DNA of 37,654 bases from Candidatus Bathyarchaeota archaeon RBG_16_48_13 (GCA_001775995.1 MEZH01000013.1:1-37654); one strand, 5' to 3'. Positions 9,363 to 16,319 are shown, numbered from the stretch's first letter. Notes: generated from the letters alone by a model not told the origin. A program made the numbers and translations.

Positions 9363-9734
9363 ATGACGATCGTGAAGTTGGAGCTCCGAAAAGAAATAGT
9401 AATTCATGAATATACTGCCTACAAGGACGCAAATGAACTAATCAATACCGAAATAGGCGAACATCAGTCAGGAGCGACTTTTACTGGACTCAAATGGGTT
9501 GATGGGATTCTTCTAAAATTCACTCCCCTTCCTTTGAACGAAATCACCACCAAAGAACTCATAGAAGGAAGAGTTCATTGGGATCATATGTCATTCGCAC
9601 TATCGGCCAATTATCAAGAGCGTATCAGTACGGGAAGAGGCCCTACTGTGACCGTCAGTAACGTGAGTAAGAACCCAGACTACATAGAAGTTGCCAAGTT
9701 CATAAAGGAAAAACTTTTCGCCGAGAAAGAATAG
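9363..9734 (+). CDS. Uncharacterised small protein upstream of a radical SAM gene
   Basis: I do not recognise this 123-residue protein. It is soluble, mixed alpha/beta, with no cysteines and no signal peptide, and ends in a charged helix (KFIKEKLFAEKE). A GGAGG at about 9347 precedes two closely spaced ATGs. The first (9355) opens a three-codon reading frame whose TGA overlaps the ATG at 9363, so 9363 is the real start. The stop is only 20 nt before the radical SAM gene, so the two are likely co-transcribed; it could be a partner or substrate of that enzyme, but nothing in the sequence proves this. Confidence 0.7.
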   Translation: MTIVKLELRKEIVIHEYTAYKDANELINTEIGEHQSGATFTGLKWVDGILLKFTPLPLNEITTKELIEGRVHWDHMSFALSANYQERISTGRGPTVTVSNVSKNPDYIEVAKFIKEKLFAEKE

Positions 9735-9754
9735 CATTTGGGAGCGCGCGCGAT

Positions 9755-10852
9755 ATGGCAAGAATGCCAACTGATGGAATGGACTTCAACAAGATCCTGA
9801 ACGATTCGTTGCGAATCTTCTTCAAGGATGCGCTGCTGACGGCGGTCACCAACCCATCACAAGGGGTCTTCTTCCTCAGAACCTTGAGGTGGCAGAGACG
9901 GGCAGCTCAAATCAGAGATAACTGGGAGAAACTCGGGATACACGTACCTCCGATACTCGTCTTCAGCGTCACAAGCAGGTGCAACCTGCACTGCAAGGGC
10001 TGCTACGACCAGACTCTGCGCGGATCGCGCGAGAAGGATATCAGCGATGAATTACTAAGGAGGGTCATGGCAGAGGCGAAGGAGCTGGGCATATCGTTCA
10101 TCGTGTTGGGCGGGGGAGAACCTCTGATGCGCCCCCTCGTGCTGGACATTCCTGCGGAGTACCCCGAGATAATGTTCCTCACGTTCACCAACAGCTTACT
10201 GATCGACGACGGCGTCCTCAGGAAAATGAACGATAGAAGGAACATCATACCCCTGCTGAGCCTCGAAGGTTACCAGACGGATACGGATGAGCGGCGGGGA
10301 AAAGGTGTTTACGAAATGCTTCAGAGGTCAATTGACATGCTAAGGCAGGAAGGCATCTTCTGGGGAACATCGCTGACGATCACGAGACAAAACTTCGATG
10401 AGGTAACTGACAGCGTATTCGTGGAGAAACTTTTCAATGCCGGTTGCAGGCTTTTCATGCTCGTCGAATACACGCCTGTCAAAGAAGGGCCCGAAGACTG
10501 GGTATTGAATGAGACTCAGAGATCTGAGCTGATCAAGAGGAGAGACTTATTCCGCGCCAAGTATCGAGCAGCATTCGTTGCCCTTCCATGGGACGAAGAA
10601 GAGATTGGAGGTTGTCTATCGGCGGGACGCGGATTCGTTCACATAAGTTCTGAAGGCAACGTTGAACCGTGCCCCTTCGTTCCCTACTCCGACGTGAACC
10701 TGAAGAACACAGCGCTCAAGGAAGCTCTGCAGTCGAAAATGTTGAGGACGATCAGGGAAAACCACAAACAGCTTCGAGAGATAGGCGGGTGCGCCCTGTG
10801 GGAGAGAAGGAAGTGGGTTAAGTCCCTGGCCGCGAATCCTTCTGAGACCTAA
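9755..10852 (+). CDS. Radical SAM protein with SPASM-like C-terminus
   Basis: The protein has 365 residues. The cluster-binding motif CNLHCKGC (C-X3-C-X2-C) lies at about residues 76-83, followed by the SAM-binding GGGEP motif. After the barrel, a cysteine-bearing segment GGCLSAGRGFVHIS...GNVEPCPF and a final GGCALWE resemble SPASM/twitch domains that hold a second cluster. Family members modify peptides, cofactors or hemes by radical chemistry. The N-terminal 70 residues are helical and unassigned. It follows an orphan small gene by 20 nt and has no recognisable precursor peptide next to it. The class is certain; the substrate is unknown. Confidence 0.92.
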   Translation: MARMPTDGMDFNKILNDSLRIFFKDALLTAVTNPSQGVFFLRTLRWQRRAAQIRDNWEKLGIHVPPILVFSVTSRCNLHCKGCYDQTLRGSREKDISDELLRRVMAEAKELGISFIVLGGGEPLMRPLVLDIPAEYPEIMFLTFTNSLLIDDGVLRKMNDRRNIIPLLSLEGYQTDTDERRGKGVYEMLQRSIDMLRQEGIFWGTSLTITRQNFDEVTDSVFVEKLFNAGCRLFMLVEYTPVKEGPEDWVLNETQRSELIKRRDLFRAKYRAAFVALPWDEEEIGGCLSAGRGFVHISSEGNVEPCPFVPYSDVNLKNTALKEALQSKMLRTIRENHKQLREIGGCALWERRKWVKSLAANPSET

Positions 10853-10867
10853 GCGCTCCCAGCCAAG

Positions 10868-11055
10868 TCGCCATTCCTTCATTGCGCGCCACCGCTTCCC
10901 CTTCTATTGCTGCGATCGGCTGAACCGCAAGAGCCTGCGGTCGCCAGGCCTGTATGTGGACCCCTTGGGCTAGCCTGGGTTCTTCACGAGTAACAGCGTA
11001 AGAAGGAGCCCCCACAAACGGAAGTGCCCTGCGGCTTGTGTGGGGCGAAGGGCGA
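10868..11055. ncRNA. Candidate structured RNA, strand unresolved
   Basis: This gene-free interval folds on paper as a closed multibranch structure. An outer stem pairs TCGC(catt)CCTTC at 10868-10880 with GAAGGGCGA at 11047-11055. Inside are four successive hairpins: ACCGCA/TGCGGT (10924-10941), CCAGGC/GCCTGG (10944-10978), TTCTTcACG/CGTAAGAA (10980-11004) and CCCCACA/TGTGGGG (11010-11045). I could not match it to RNase P or SRP RNA. On the minus strand an open frame of 85 codons starts at ATG 11075 after AGGGAG, so a small protein-coding alternative exists. Six-base stems alone arise by chance; the nested arrangement is what makes this a candidate. Confidence 0.3.
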
Positions 11056-11151
11056 ATAGGACCGGTGTTTTTCATCGATTCTCCCTGATTTCGGGCTCTT
11101 GGCGTCTCGGTTCTTCTGCTGGACCTATGATCAGCGCAAAAGATGAAGCCC

Positions 11152-11172
11152 GCGTTCAAAAGGTTTGAACGC
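11152..11172. repeat. Perfect 9-bp inverted repeat upstream of the surface-protein gene
   Basis: GCGTTCAAA and TTTGAACGC flank the three bases AGG, a perfect 21-bp dyad about 50 nt before the next start codon. It could be a transcription-factor site for the gene at 11221 or a terminator hairpin for a transcript arriving from the left. Confidence 0.6.
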
Positions 11173-11220
11173 CCGTTCTAATGCTTAGGATTATGTGCTT
11201 GACCCGTGCTATACCCTTTG

Positions 11221-12351
11221 ATGATTGATATGAACAGCACTGGTTATCAAATTCTCGGGATTGCAGCGCTCATGGGCCTTATCCTGCTGAGCTCTAGCTC
11301 GTTGTCTTTCGCCAACGCAGCTTCGTTTAACAACGTGCAGGTCTTCATCCAGACCGCAAGTGACCTTCCGGATCATTTCACGATCTCGGCCTTCAACATG
11401 AGCGGCTACATGTTTGCCTCGACTCAAAGTAGGTACCCGGCGGCTTCCTTTGAGCTTCCAGACGGCCAATACATCTTCACCGCCACAGCGGAGAGGCAAG
11501 ACTATCAGGTCTACGGTTCGCCAACGCCTATGATGAGCGATTCCACTGGGGTTCAGGAACCGAGCATCGCTAAGGGCGATATGCCGATGCCGTATTATAA
11601 GGAACCAGTGGTTGAGTACGGCTATTCGGTGAGGCAGGTCCTTAGGTCGACGTCCTTCACGATCTCGACTCTGAACGTCACGTCCTTTCCCACATCTAAA
11701 CTCACCATCAAGGTCACCTACGCGAACGGAACGGCTGCCAGCGGCGCCTCCGTCTCCGCGTCGGTCGTGGGATCTCAGTATTACTGGGGTTATGGAAGCG
11801 ACTTGGTGACGTGGAACTCCACGGATGCCGACGGCGTGGCGACCCTTACCGCGCCTCAAGCGCCTGTCCAGATAAATGTCTGGAGCTGGATACCCGTTGA
11901 CCTGCCGAAGGAACAGAGAACGGTTCAGGTAGTCGTCGGCGGCGAGAAAGTGGACGTGACAGTGTACTGGGAGCCGATGCACGTGGGATTGGCGGGTTCA
12001 ATCCTGATAATTCCGCCCCAGACAAGCGCCTCCGTGACGCTGTACGTTCAACAGCCCAGCTACTGGGTGATGCCTTACGCACTCAGGGGATCGCCGACGG
12101 GCGAAGGCCAGACGACCGTCTCCCCTGGCCCCGACTCGATCCCAGCTCCCGTGTACATGCAGCAACAGGGAAACCCCAAACTTCAGGACTATCAGGCTCC
12201 GGAGGTCCAATCTCCCACGGGTTCAACTTCCACACCCGCTAGTCTAGGCCTATTCACCGAGAGCACGTTGCTGGTTGCCATTGCCGTCGCGGCACTTGTG
12301 ACGGCGGCCGTGAGCTTGCTGGTAGCGGTGAGAGCAAGTAGACGGCCTTAG
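11221..12351 (+). CDS. Exported surface protein with C-terminal membrane anchor
   Basis: Start candidates are ATG 11221 and ATG 11230; the GTG at 11206 is less likely. The protein has about 376 residues. A signal sequence ends near LSFANA-A, followed by a beta-rich, Ser/Thr/Gly-rich ectodomain. Residues about 160-250 look like a carboxypeptidase-regulatory or Ig-like fold (SKLTIKVTYANGTAASGASV, DADGVATL). The C-terminal helix LVAIAVAALVTAAVSLLVAV followed by RASRRP anchors it in the membrane. No catalytic motif is visible. Proteins of this build are common archaeal cell-surface or S-layer-associated proteins. The precise role is unknown. Confidence 0.8.
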   Translation: MIDMNSTGYQILGIAALMGLILLSSSSLSFANAASFNNVQVFIQTASDLPDHFTISAFNMSGYMFASTQSRYPAASFELPDGQYIFTATAERQDYQVYGSPTPMMSDSTGVQEPSIAKGDMPMPYYKEPVVEYGYSVRQVLRSTSFTISTLNVTSFPTSKLTIKVTYANGTAASGASVSASVVGSQYYWGYGSDLVTWNSTDADGVATLTAPQAPVQINVWSWIPVDLPKEQRTVQVVVGGEKVDVTVYWEPMHVGLAGSILIIPPQTSASVTLYVQQPSYWVMPYALRGSPTGEGQTTVSPGPDSIPAPVYMQQQGNPKLQDYQAPEVQSPTGSTSTPASLGLFTESTLLVAIAVAALVTAAVSLLVAVRASRRP

Positions 12352-12355
12352 ATGT

Positions 12356-12375
12356 CCAGCGGTTCCACCCGCTGG
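12356..12375. repeat. Perfect 7-bp hairpin just after the surface-protein stop
   Basis: CCAGCGG and CCGCTGG flank a six-base loop five bases past the stop codon at 12351. It is the first of three hairpins in this convergent intergenic region. Confidence 0.6.
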
Positions 12376-12386
12376 AAGCAGATTGC

Positions 12387-12430
12387 CAGCCCAGCGCAGA
12401 GGAATGCGGTGGGCTGAGCGTTGCTTTTTT
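12387..12430 (+). terminator. Hairpin plus T6 terminator of the surface-protein gene
   Basis: CAGCCCA pairs with TGGGCTG, extended by an inner CGC/GCG across one mismatch, and is followed within nine bases by TTTTTT. The form resembles an intrinsic terminator, with the T tract being the part relevant in archaea. Confidence 0.6.
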
Positions 12431-12455
12431 CGGAGGCTACAGCGGGGCGGTTAAA

Positions 12456-12481
12456 GGCTCAAGCGCGCCGTGGGCCGAGCC
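12456..12481. repeat. Hairpin, possible terminator for the minus-strand gene
   Basis: GGCTC and GAGCC enclose a GC-rich loop. On the minus strand the stem is followed by TTTAAC, so it may serve transcription arriving from the gene at 12575-13432. Confidence 0.35.
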
Positions 12482-12574
12482 TAATGAACTAAGAATCTGG
12501 TGGAACCGCTTCACTCTCGGGGACAGTTCGCTGCTCTTGCAGAGCCTGAGGTAGCTCGACTCGAGCAAGCAGGG

Positions 12575-13432
12575 TCACATCTTCAACGCCTTGAATAGGG
12601 TAATGTGAACGACCTGTCTTTCCTCAACCTTCCGGAAGAGGTCTCGAAGCATCGCTTGGATGGTCTTTCTATCAGCGTATTCCTCCGCTTCTTGCTGTTC
12701 GCGCTCGTACCTCTCCACAAAGTCACCTATCGTCATAGGGTCCGAAGGCTTCGTTACGAGAGACGTCGGCACCAAGATCGCCAGTGTTCCTCCCTCTTTT
12801 AGCACCCTTCGCCACTCCCCCATCGCCGCCCGAATGGAATCCTTTTTGGGTATGTAAATGATCACCTCTAGATCGGCATGCCCCTCCTTTAGTGGAATGT
12901 TTCCGAGGTCGCCGTCTAGAACCGACAGATTGTCAAGATGGATGTCCGCCTCCACTGACTTTGGCTTCACCAGGTACACATTGCCCAAGGTCGTCCGGCG
13001 GCAAATGGACTGTAACACCTTTTCGATGATCGCCGAGTAAACAGGGGTGACGAGGACGACGTTGCCTCGTTCCTTCCATCCCCGGGTGACATACTTGGCG
13101 ATGCGATCGAAGACGCTGGTCTCCGAAGGGAGCCCCAACAGATACTCTCCGTAGGAGACGTGAACAATTTCAATAGCTTCCGCTAGGATCTTCTCGAGCT
13201 CTTCTTTTCCCTTCCCGCCGAGCTGGTACACCCTCTTTTTGGGACCAAGTTGGCTTTTGTGCCAATGACTCTCAAGCAGCCCCTCTCTTAGCATCTCGTT
13301 GAGGACCTTGTAGAGTCGGCCCAACTCAACCTCGACGCCTTGGCGTTTGAGCCTCTTGTCGACCTCGTATCCATGAAACTCATCGCCTTTGAACATCTTT
13401 AGGATGAGTTTCTTGAGATCCGCAGTTTCCAA
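12575..13432 (-). CDS. PadR-type winged helix fused to a methyltransferase-like domain
   Basis: The protein has 285 residues. Residues 1-80 are a PadR-like winged helix (LILKMFKGDEFHGYEVDKRL then LGRLYKVLNEMLREGLLE). From about 115 to 285 there is a Rossmann-like half typical of class I methyltransferases, ending in ADLEVIIYIP, MGEWRRVLKEGGTLAILVPT and a terminal beta hairpin. The glycine-rich SAM loop is degenerate (VVLVTPVYSAIIEKVLQ in its place), so SAM binding is doubtful and the domain may be a ligand sensor. The gene is divergent from the GAF protein across a dyad-rich gap, suggesting self- and neighbour regulation. Both halves are read from pattern; the fusion is unusual. Confidence 0.75.
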   Translation of the reverse strand: METADLKKLILKMFKGDEFHGYEVDKRLKRQGVEVELGRLYKVLNEMLREGLLESHWHKSQLGPKKRVYQLGGKGKEELEKILAEAIEIVHVSYGEYLLGLPSETSVFDRIAKYVTRGWKERGNVVLVTPVYSAIIEKVLQSICRRTTLGNVYLVKPKSVEADIHLDNLSVLDGDLGNIPLKEGHADLEVIIYIPKKDSIRAAMGEWRRVLKEGGTLAILVPTSLVTKPSDPMTIGDFVERYEREQQEAEEYADRKTIQAMLRDLFRKVEERQVVHITLFKALKM

Positions 13433-13478
13433 CGCACGATGTCCTCGCTACATGTATTCCTAAGCTATAGTCGAAATC

Positions 13479-13489
13479 ACTTATATGCT
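13479..13489 (-). promoter_or_regulatory. Putative TATA box for the PadR-fusion gene
   Basis: The minus strand reads AGCATATAAGT about 50 nt before the ATG at 13432, which predicts a leader of roughly 25 nt. Confidence 0.55.
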
Positions 13490-13569
13490 TACTGACTTGA
13501 TCGGGAATGCATGGCTTTTTCTCGGATTCCCTTCCGGTCTAGAATGCCGTTTCTTGATTCTCCTGCACT

Positions 13570-13587
13570 TTCCGGAATAATATCCGG
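13570..13587. promoter_or_regulatory. Dyad TCCGGA-N6-TCCGGA around an AT core (possible operator)
   Basis: Two copies of the self-complementary TCCGGA flank ataata. The AT core could act as a TATA box for a short plus-strand transcript, so a protein on the dyad would block it. This lies between the divergent PadR-fusion and GAF genes. Confidence 0.4.
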
Positions 13588-13592
13588 AACGT

Positions 13593-13733
13593 ATGGCTGA
13601 GGATGGAGCGATGAAATTCATTTTCTCTAGCGCCAAGATCCTAGGTCTTATTGAAGAGGTCAGTCAAAGACAACCCCGGCGGCTTCAGGCGGGTTCGATA
13701 TCTTTGACTCTTATTTACCATGAACTGACCTGA
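13593..13733 (+). CDS. Possible small protein of 46 residues (alternatively part of an RNA leader)
   Basis: An open frame starts at ATG 13593, with a second ATG at 13611 after GGATGGAG, and ends at TGA 13731-13733. The product would be basic with no recognised motif. The same bases form strong hairpins (13657-13731), which makes a regulatory RNA at least as likely as a protein. Confidence 0.2.
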   Translation: MAEDGAMKFIFSSAKILGLIEEVSQRQPRRLQAGSISLTLIYHELT

Positions 13734-13751
13734 TTTCGGAGAGTCCCGAAA
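13657..13751 (+). ncRNA. Candidate cis-regulatory RNA with competing hairpins upstream of the GAF gene
   Basis: AGTCAAAGA (13662-13670) pairs perfectly with TCTTTGACT (13701-13709), enclosing an inner AACCC/GGGTT stem. AGGTCAGT (13657-13664) also pairs perfectly with ACTGACCT (13724-13731), sharing three bases with the first stem, so the two are partly exclusive. A third hairpin TTTCGG/CCGAAA (13734-13751) follows and runs into AAAAAG. A 9-bp dyad at this spacing is unlikely by chance in a gap this size. The later TATA box at about 13841 means the GAF gene can also be started downstream of it. Confidence 0.35.
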
Positions 13752-13781
13752 AAGTCTATACAGCGGGTCGAAACCAAGAAC

Positions 13782-13794
13782 CAAAGATCCTTTG
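13782..13794. promoter_or_regulatory. Dyad CAAAG-atc-CTTTG, possible operator
   Basis: This short perfect dyad lies about 45 nt upstream of the GAF-gene TATA box, where activator sites are typical in archaea. A second dyad, GTACTA (13812-13817) and TAGTAC (13832-13837), abuts the TATA box. Confidence 0.3.
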
Positions 13795-13836
13795 ACACTA
13801 TATGTGCGATTGTACTATAGCCAATACTCCTTAGTA

Positions 13837-13846
13837 CTTTATATTT
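13837..13846 (+). promoter_or_regulatory. TATA box for a leaderless GAF gene
   Basis: The sequence ctttatattt is centred about 26 nt before ATG 13868. This is the spacing expected for a transcript that begins at the start codon, and it argues against the track's ATG at 13853. Confidence 0.65.
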
Positions 13847-13867
13847 TTCTCCATGTTAAATCAGTCT

Positions 13868-14521
13868 ATGTCTCGTTCTAGCGCGTTCGATGTTGCTGAC
13901 TCTCTATTATTGCGTGGTGGCAAGGAAGATGAAGATGCTCGTTTTTGGCGTACGTTGTACGAAGTCTCTCTGTCTCTGAATTCTTCTCTGGCGCTTTCCG
14001 AGGTCCTGCAGCAGACCGTGAAGTTGACCGCCGAAGCCATGGGCGTCAAGGCGTGTTCGCTGAGGCTACTTGACGAGAGGGAAAAAAGCCTTGAGATGGT
14101 CGCGGCCTACGGTTTGAGCAACGCCTACATGAATAAAGGGCCCGTTGAGCTTGGGAGAAGCTTGATCGACACAGAAGTGATGCAGGGACGGGTTCTAGCC
14201 ATAGTCAACGCTTCTAGGGATCCGCGCTGGCAATACCCGGAGGAAGCTAGGAAGGAGGGTATAAAGTCGGTCCTCTGCGCACCGCTAACGGTAAAGGGCA
14301 GGGTGATTGGCACCATTCGGGTGTACACCTCCCGGAGACATATTTTCACTAGCAAGGAAATCCAGTTTCTCTCTGCGCTGGCGAGCCAAGCCGGCTTATC
14401 CATCGATAACGCCAAGCTCCACATGGTATGCCTCAGAAGCTACCAAGACGCCGTCGATGAAGTCTGGAAGAAGACTGATGTGTGGGGCTCAGGGGAACAG
14501 AGGATCTTAGCCCAAACATAG
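13868..14521 (+). CDS. GAF-domain sensor protein
   Basis: I choose ATG 13868 (MSRSSAFDVA) over 13853 because of the TATA spacing, giving 217 residues. A short N-terminal region with a helix (FWRTLYEVSLSLNSSLALSE) leads into one GAF domain at about 45-190, with motifs such as ACSLRLLDEREKSLEMVAAYGLS, SVLCAPLTVKGRVIGTIRVY and FTSKEIQFLSALASQAGLSI. There is no attached output domain; the last 25 residues are charged. GAF domains bind cyclic nucleotides, tetrapyrroles or small redox ligands. It precedes the pyruvate-kinase-like gene by about 50 nt and may be co-transcribed with it. Confidence 0.88.
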   Translation: MSRSSAFDVADSLLLRGGKEDEDARFWRTLYEVSLSLNSSLALSEVLQQTVKLTAEAMGVKACSLRLLDEREKSLEMVAAYGLSNAYMNKGPVELGRSLIDTEVMQGRVLAIVNASRDPRWQYPEEARKEGIKSVLCAPLTVKGRVIGTIRVYTSRRHIFTSKEIQFLSALASQAGLSIDNAKLHMVCLRSYQDAVDEVWKKTDVWGSGEQRILAQT

Positions 14522-14555
14522 GCAGTTCTGATCAGAATACGATCTAGCGAACTGC
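14522..14555. repeat. 7-bp inverted repeat between the GAF and PK-like genes
   Basis: GCAGTTC (14522-14528) and GAACTGC (14549-14555) form a perfect dyad right after the GAF stop codon and 20 nt before the next ATG. It could be a processing, attenuator or operator site. Confidence 0.4.
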
Positions 14556-14575
14556 GTAAAGTTCCAAGTTCATGA

Positions 14576-15145
14576 ATGGATAATTCTCGGAGGGCTGCCA
14601 CGTCTAGGAACTATAGAGCTATAGTCTATTTCGATAGGCCCGGTCAGGAAAACACCAACGAAGTCGTAGATCTCGTTCAAACGCGTTTTGATGAGGGTGA
14701 TATTTCCAAGATCATCGTGGCAACCACGAAGGGCGTCACCGGCCTGAAGTTCGCCAAGGCCTTCAAAGGAAAGGTCAGCACAGTTGCCATATCTCATGAG
14801 AAGATGGAAGTCGACTACAGAAAAGAGATGGAGGAACTCGGGGCGAAAGCTGCTGAAAGGTCACACCTGCCTTTCCATGCAGAGGGAATGGACGTGGTTA
14901 GGGACACCCTGTACACATTGGGACAGGGTTTCAAGGTGGCACTGGAAATAGTTCTCATCGCTACCGACATGGGTCTGGTTCCGCCGTACAACCGCGTAAT
15001 AGCCGTGGGGGGCACTGACAGGGGCTCCGATACAGCCATAGTGGCTCGTTCCACGACGACAGCCGAGGCATTCACAAGGGATGAGACAAAGCGACTCGAA
15101 GTTCGCGAGATACTGTGCATGCCGCTGAAGAAGACTTGGCTCTAA
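14576..15145 (+). CDS. Stand-alone pyruvate kinase C-terminal-like domain protein
   Basis: The protein has 189 residues. It matches only the alpha/beta C-terminal domain of pyruvate kinase, with ISKIIVATTKGVTGLKFAKAF near residue 45 and NRVIAVGGTDRGSDTAIVA near 145. The catalytic barrel is absent, so it is not a kinase. In pyruvate kinase this domain binds allosteric effectors; free-standing versions are known in archaea but have no assigned role. It lies directly after the GAF gene and may form a small-molecule sensing pair with it. The first 10 residues are rich in Arg and Ser. Confidence 0.8.
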   Translation: MDNSRRAATSRNYRAIVYFDRPGQENTNEVVDLVQTRFDEGDISKIIVATTKGVTGLKFAKAFKGKVSTVAISHEKMEVDYRKEMEELGAKAAERSHLPFHAEGMDVVRDTLYTLGQGFKVALEIVLIATDMGLVPPYNRVIAVGGTDRGSDTAIVARSTTTAEAFTRDETKRLEVREILCMPLKKTWL

Positions 15146-15215
15146 GATCTTTGGGTACTGCGCGCTTGCAACGATTCGATCGATCCATAAGAGTATTTCG
15201 ATCATCAGGACGTGG

Positions 15216-15229
15216 AAGAGTAGACTCTT
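15216..15229. terminator. Palindrome between convergent genes
   Basis: AAGAGT-AG-ACTCTT lies between the stop of the PK-like gene and the stop of etfA. The two-base centre makes it a poor RNA loop but a good DNA dyad; a bidirectional terminator role is a guess. Confidence 0.25.
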
Positions 15230-15233
15230 ATTG

Positions 15234-16319
15234 TTACTTTCGCTGAGTCATTCCTTCCATGCCGGCTAGCTGGTTTGGCCTAGACAATTTGGTGCGCTTT
15301 ATCTCCTCTATTAGTGCTGGCACAATATCTCGATAATCACCTACGACACCATAGTCGGCGTACTTGAAAATGGGAGCCTCAGAATCCGTGTTGATGGCCA
15401 TGACGCTTTTTGCTTCCCTGATTCCGAAGACATGTTGAGCTGAACCGCTAATTCCAACCGCAATGTACAGTATTGGTTTCACCGTTTTTCCTGTTTGTCC
15501 TATTTGGCGGTCTGCCGGCAGCCAGCCAGCGTCTACTGCTTTTCGTGACCCTGCCACAACCCCCCCAAGTTGGGAGGCAAGCTCCTCCAAAAGTCCAATG
15601 CCCTCTGGGCCTCCGATCCCCTTACCAGCGCTTACAATGCAGTCTGCTTTCTCCAGAAGCACTCTACCTAGTCCCAGACTTTGACTATTGACCAAACGGC
15701 CTCTGGGTTTTGGAACGTCAACCTCGGCCCTGATTATTTTTCCCATTTTCCCCTCATCGCGCTTGGGAAGAGGAAAGACGTTTGGTCGAGCGGTGGCTAT
15801 TTGGGGTCTCCTAAAGGGTGTTCTGATGGACGCTAACATGATAGCTCCAAACGGAGGCCTTATCTGAAGGACGTCTCTGCTTTCGGAATCCACGTCAAAT
15901 CCGGTGCAGTCAGCAGTTATCCCCACCCTCAAGATGTTCGCAATGCACGGCGCCATCTCTCGGCATCTCATGGTTCCAGCTATCAGTATGAGTTCAGGCT
16001 TGAAGCGCTTGGCGAGTTGGGCCATCACTGACGCATATATTTCTGGAAAGTAGGTGCCCAACGATGGTTCATCCACAAGTATTGAACGATCAGCACCATG
16101 GTAGAACATTTCCCTAGCGACTTTAGAAATTTTGGACCCTAAGATCACTCCCGTCACATCAACATCGAGCTTAGTCGCTAATTCCTTCGCTGGTGTGAGC
16201 ATCTGTAGGGACGCCTCAGAAATTCGTCCCCCGTGGATGTCGCCTAATACCCATATTCCCCGGTAATCTTTCTTTTCGACGTCCTCCCACTCAGGGCAAG
16301 ACGATTCCTTTTCAGACAT
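15234..16319 (-). CDS. etfA: Electron transfer flavoprotein alpha subunit
   Basis: The protein has about 361 residues. The C-terminal FAD-binding domain is textbook: GKGIGGPEGIGLLEELA, AVDAGWLPADRQIGQTGKTV, YIAVGISGSAQH and INTDSEAPIFKYADYGVVGD. The N-terminal half has MAPCIANILRVGITADCTGF and RPQIATARPNVF, the pattern of the FixB/electron-bifurcating ETF group rather than mitochondrial-type ETF. It is the last gene of the fixCX-etfBA run. ATG 16319 overlaps the etfB stop by one base; a GTG at 16322 would give a 4-base overlap. EtfAB collects electrons for the EtfC/X quinone branch. Confidence 0.96.
   Translation of the reverse strand: MSEKESSCPEWEDVEKKDYRGIWVLGDIHGGRISEASLQMLTPAKELATKLDVDVTGVILGSKISKVAREMFYHGADRSILVDEPSLGTYFPEIYASVMAQLAKRFKPELILIAGTMRCREMAPCIANILRVGITADCTGFDVDSESRDVLQIRPPFGAIMLASIRTPFRRPQIATARPNVFPLPKRDEGKMGKIIRAEVDVPKPRGRLVNSQSLGLGRVLLEKADCIVSAGKGIGGPEGIGLLEELASQLGGVVAGSRKAVDAGWLPADRQIGQTGKTVKPILYIAVGISGSAQHVFGIREAKSVMAINTDSEAPIFKYADYGVVGDYRDIVPALIEEIKRTKLSRPNQLAGMEGMTQRK

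Noticed and set aside
10818-11159. 113-residue minus-strand ORF in the gap after the radical SAM gene
   Set aside because: The inner ATG 11075 has a fair ribosome site, but the product has no recognised family and the region is full of hairpins. I kept it only as an alternative to the candidate RNA.
11209-11982. 257-residue minus-strand ORF antisense to the surface protein
   Set aside because: The plus-strand gene has a signal peptide, ordered domains and an anchor; the antisense frame is rich in Arg and His as shadows usually are.
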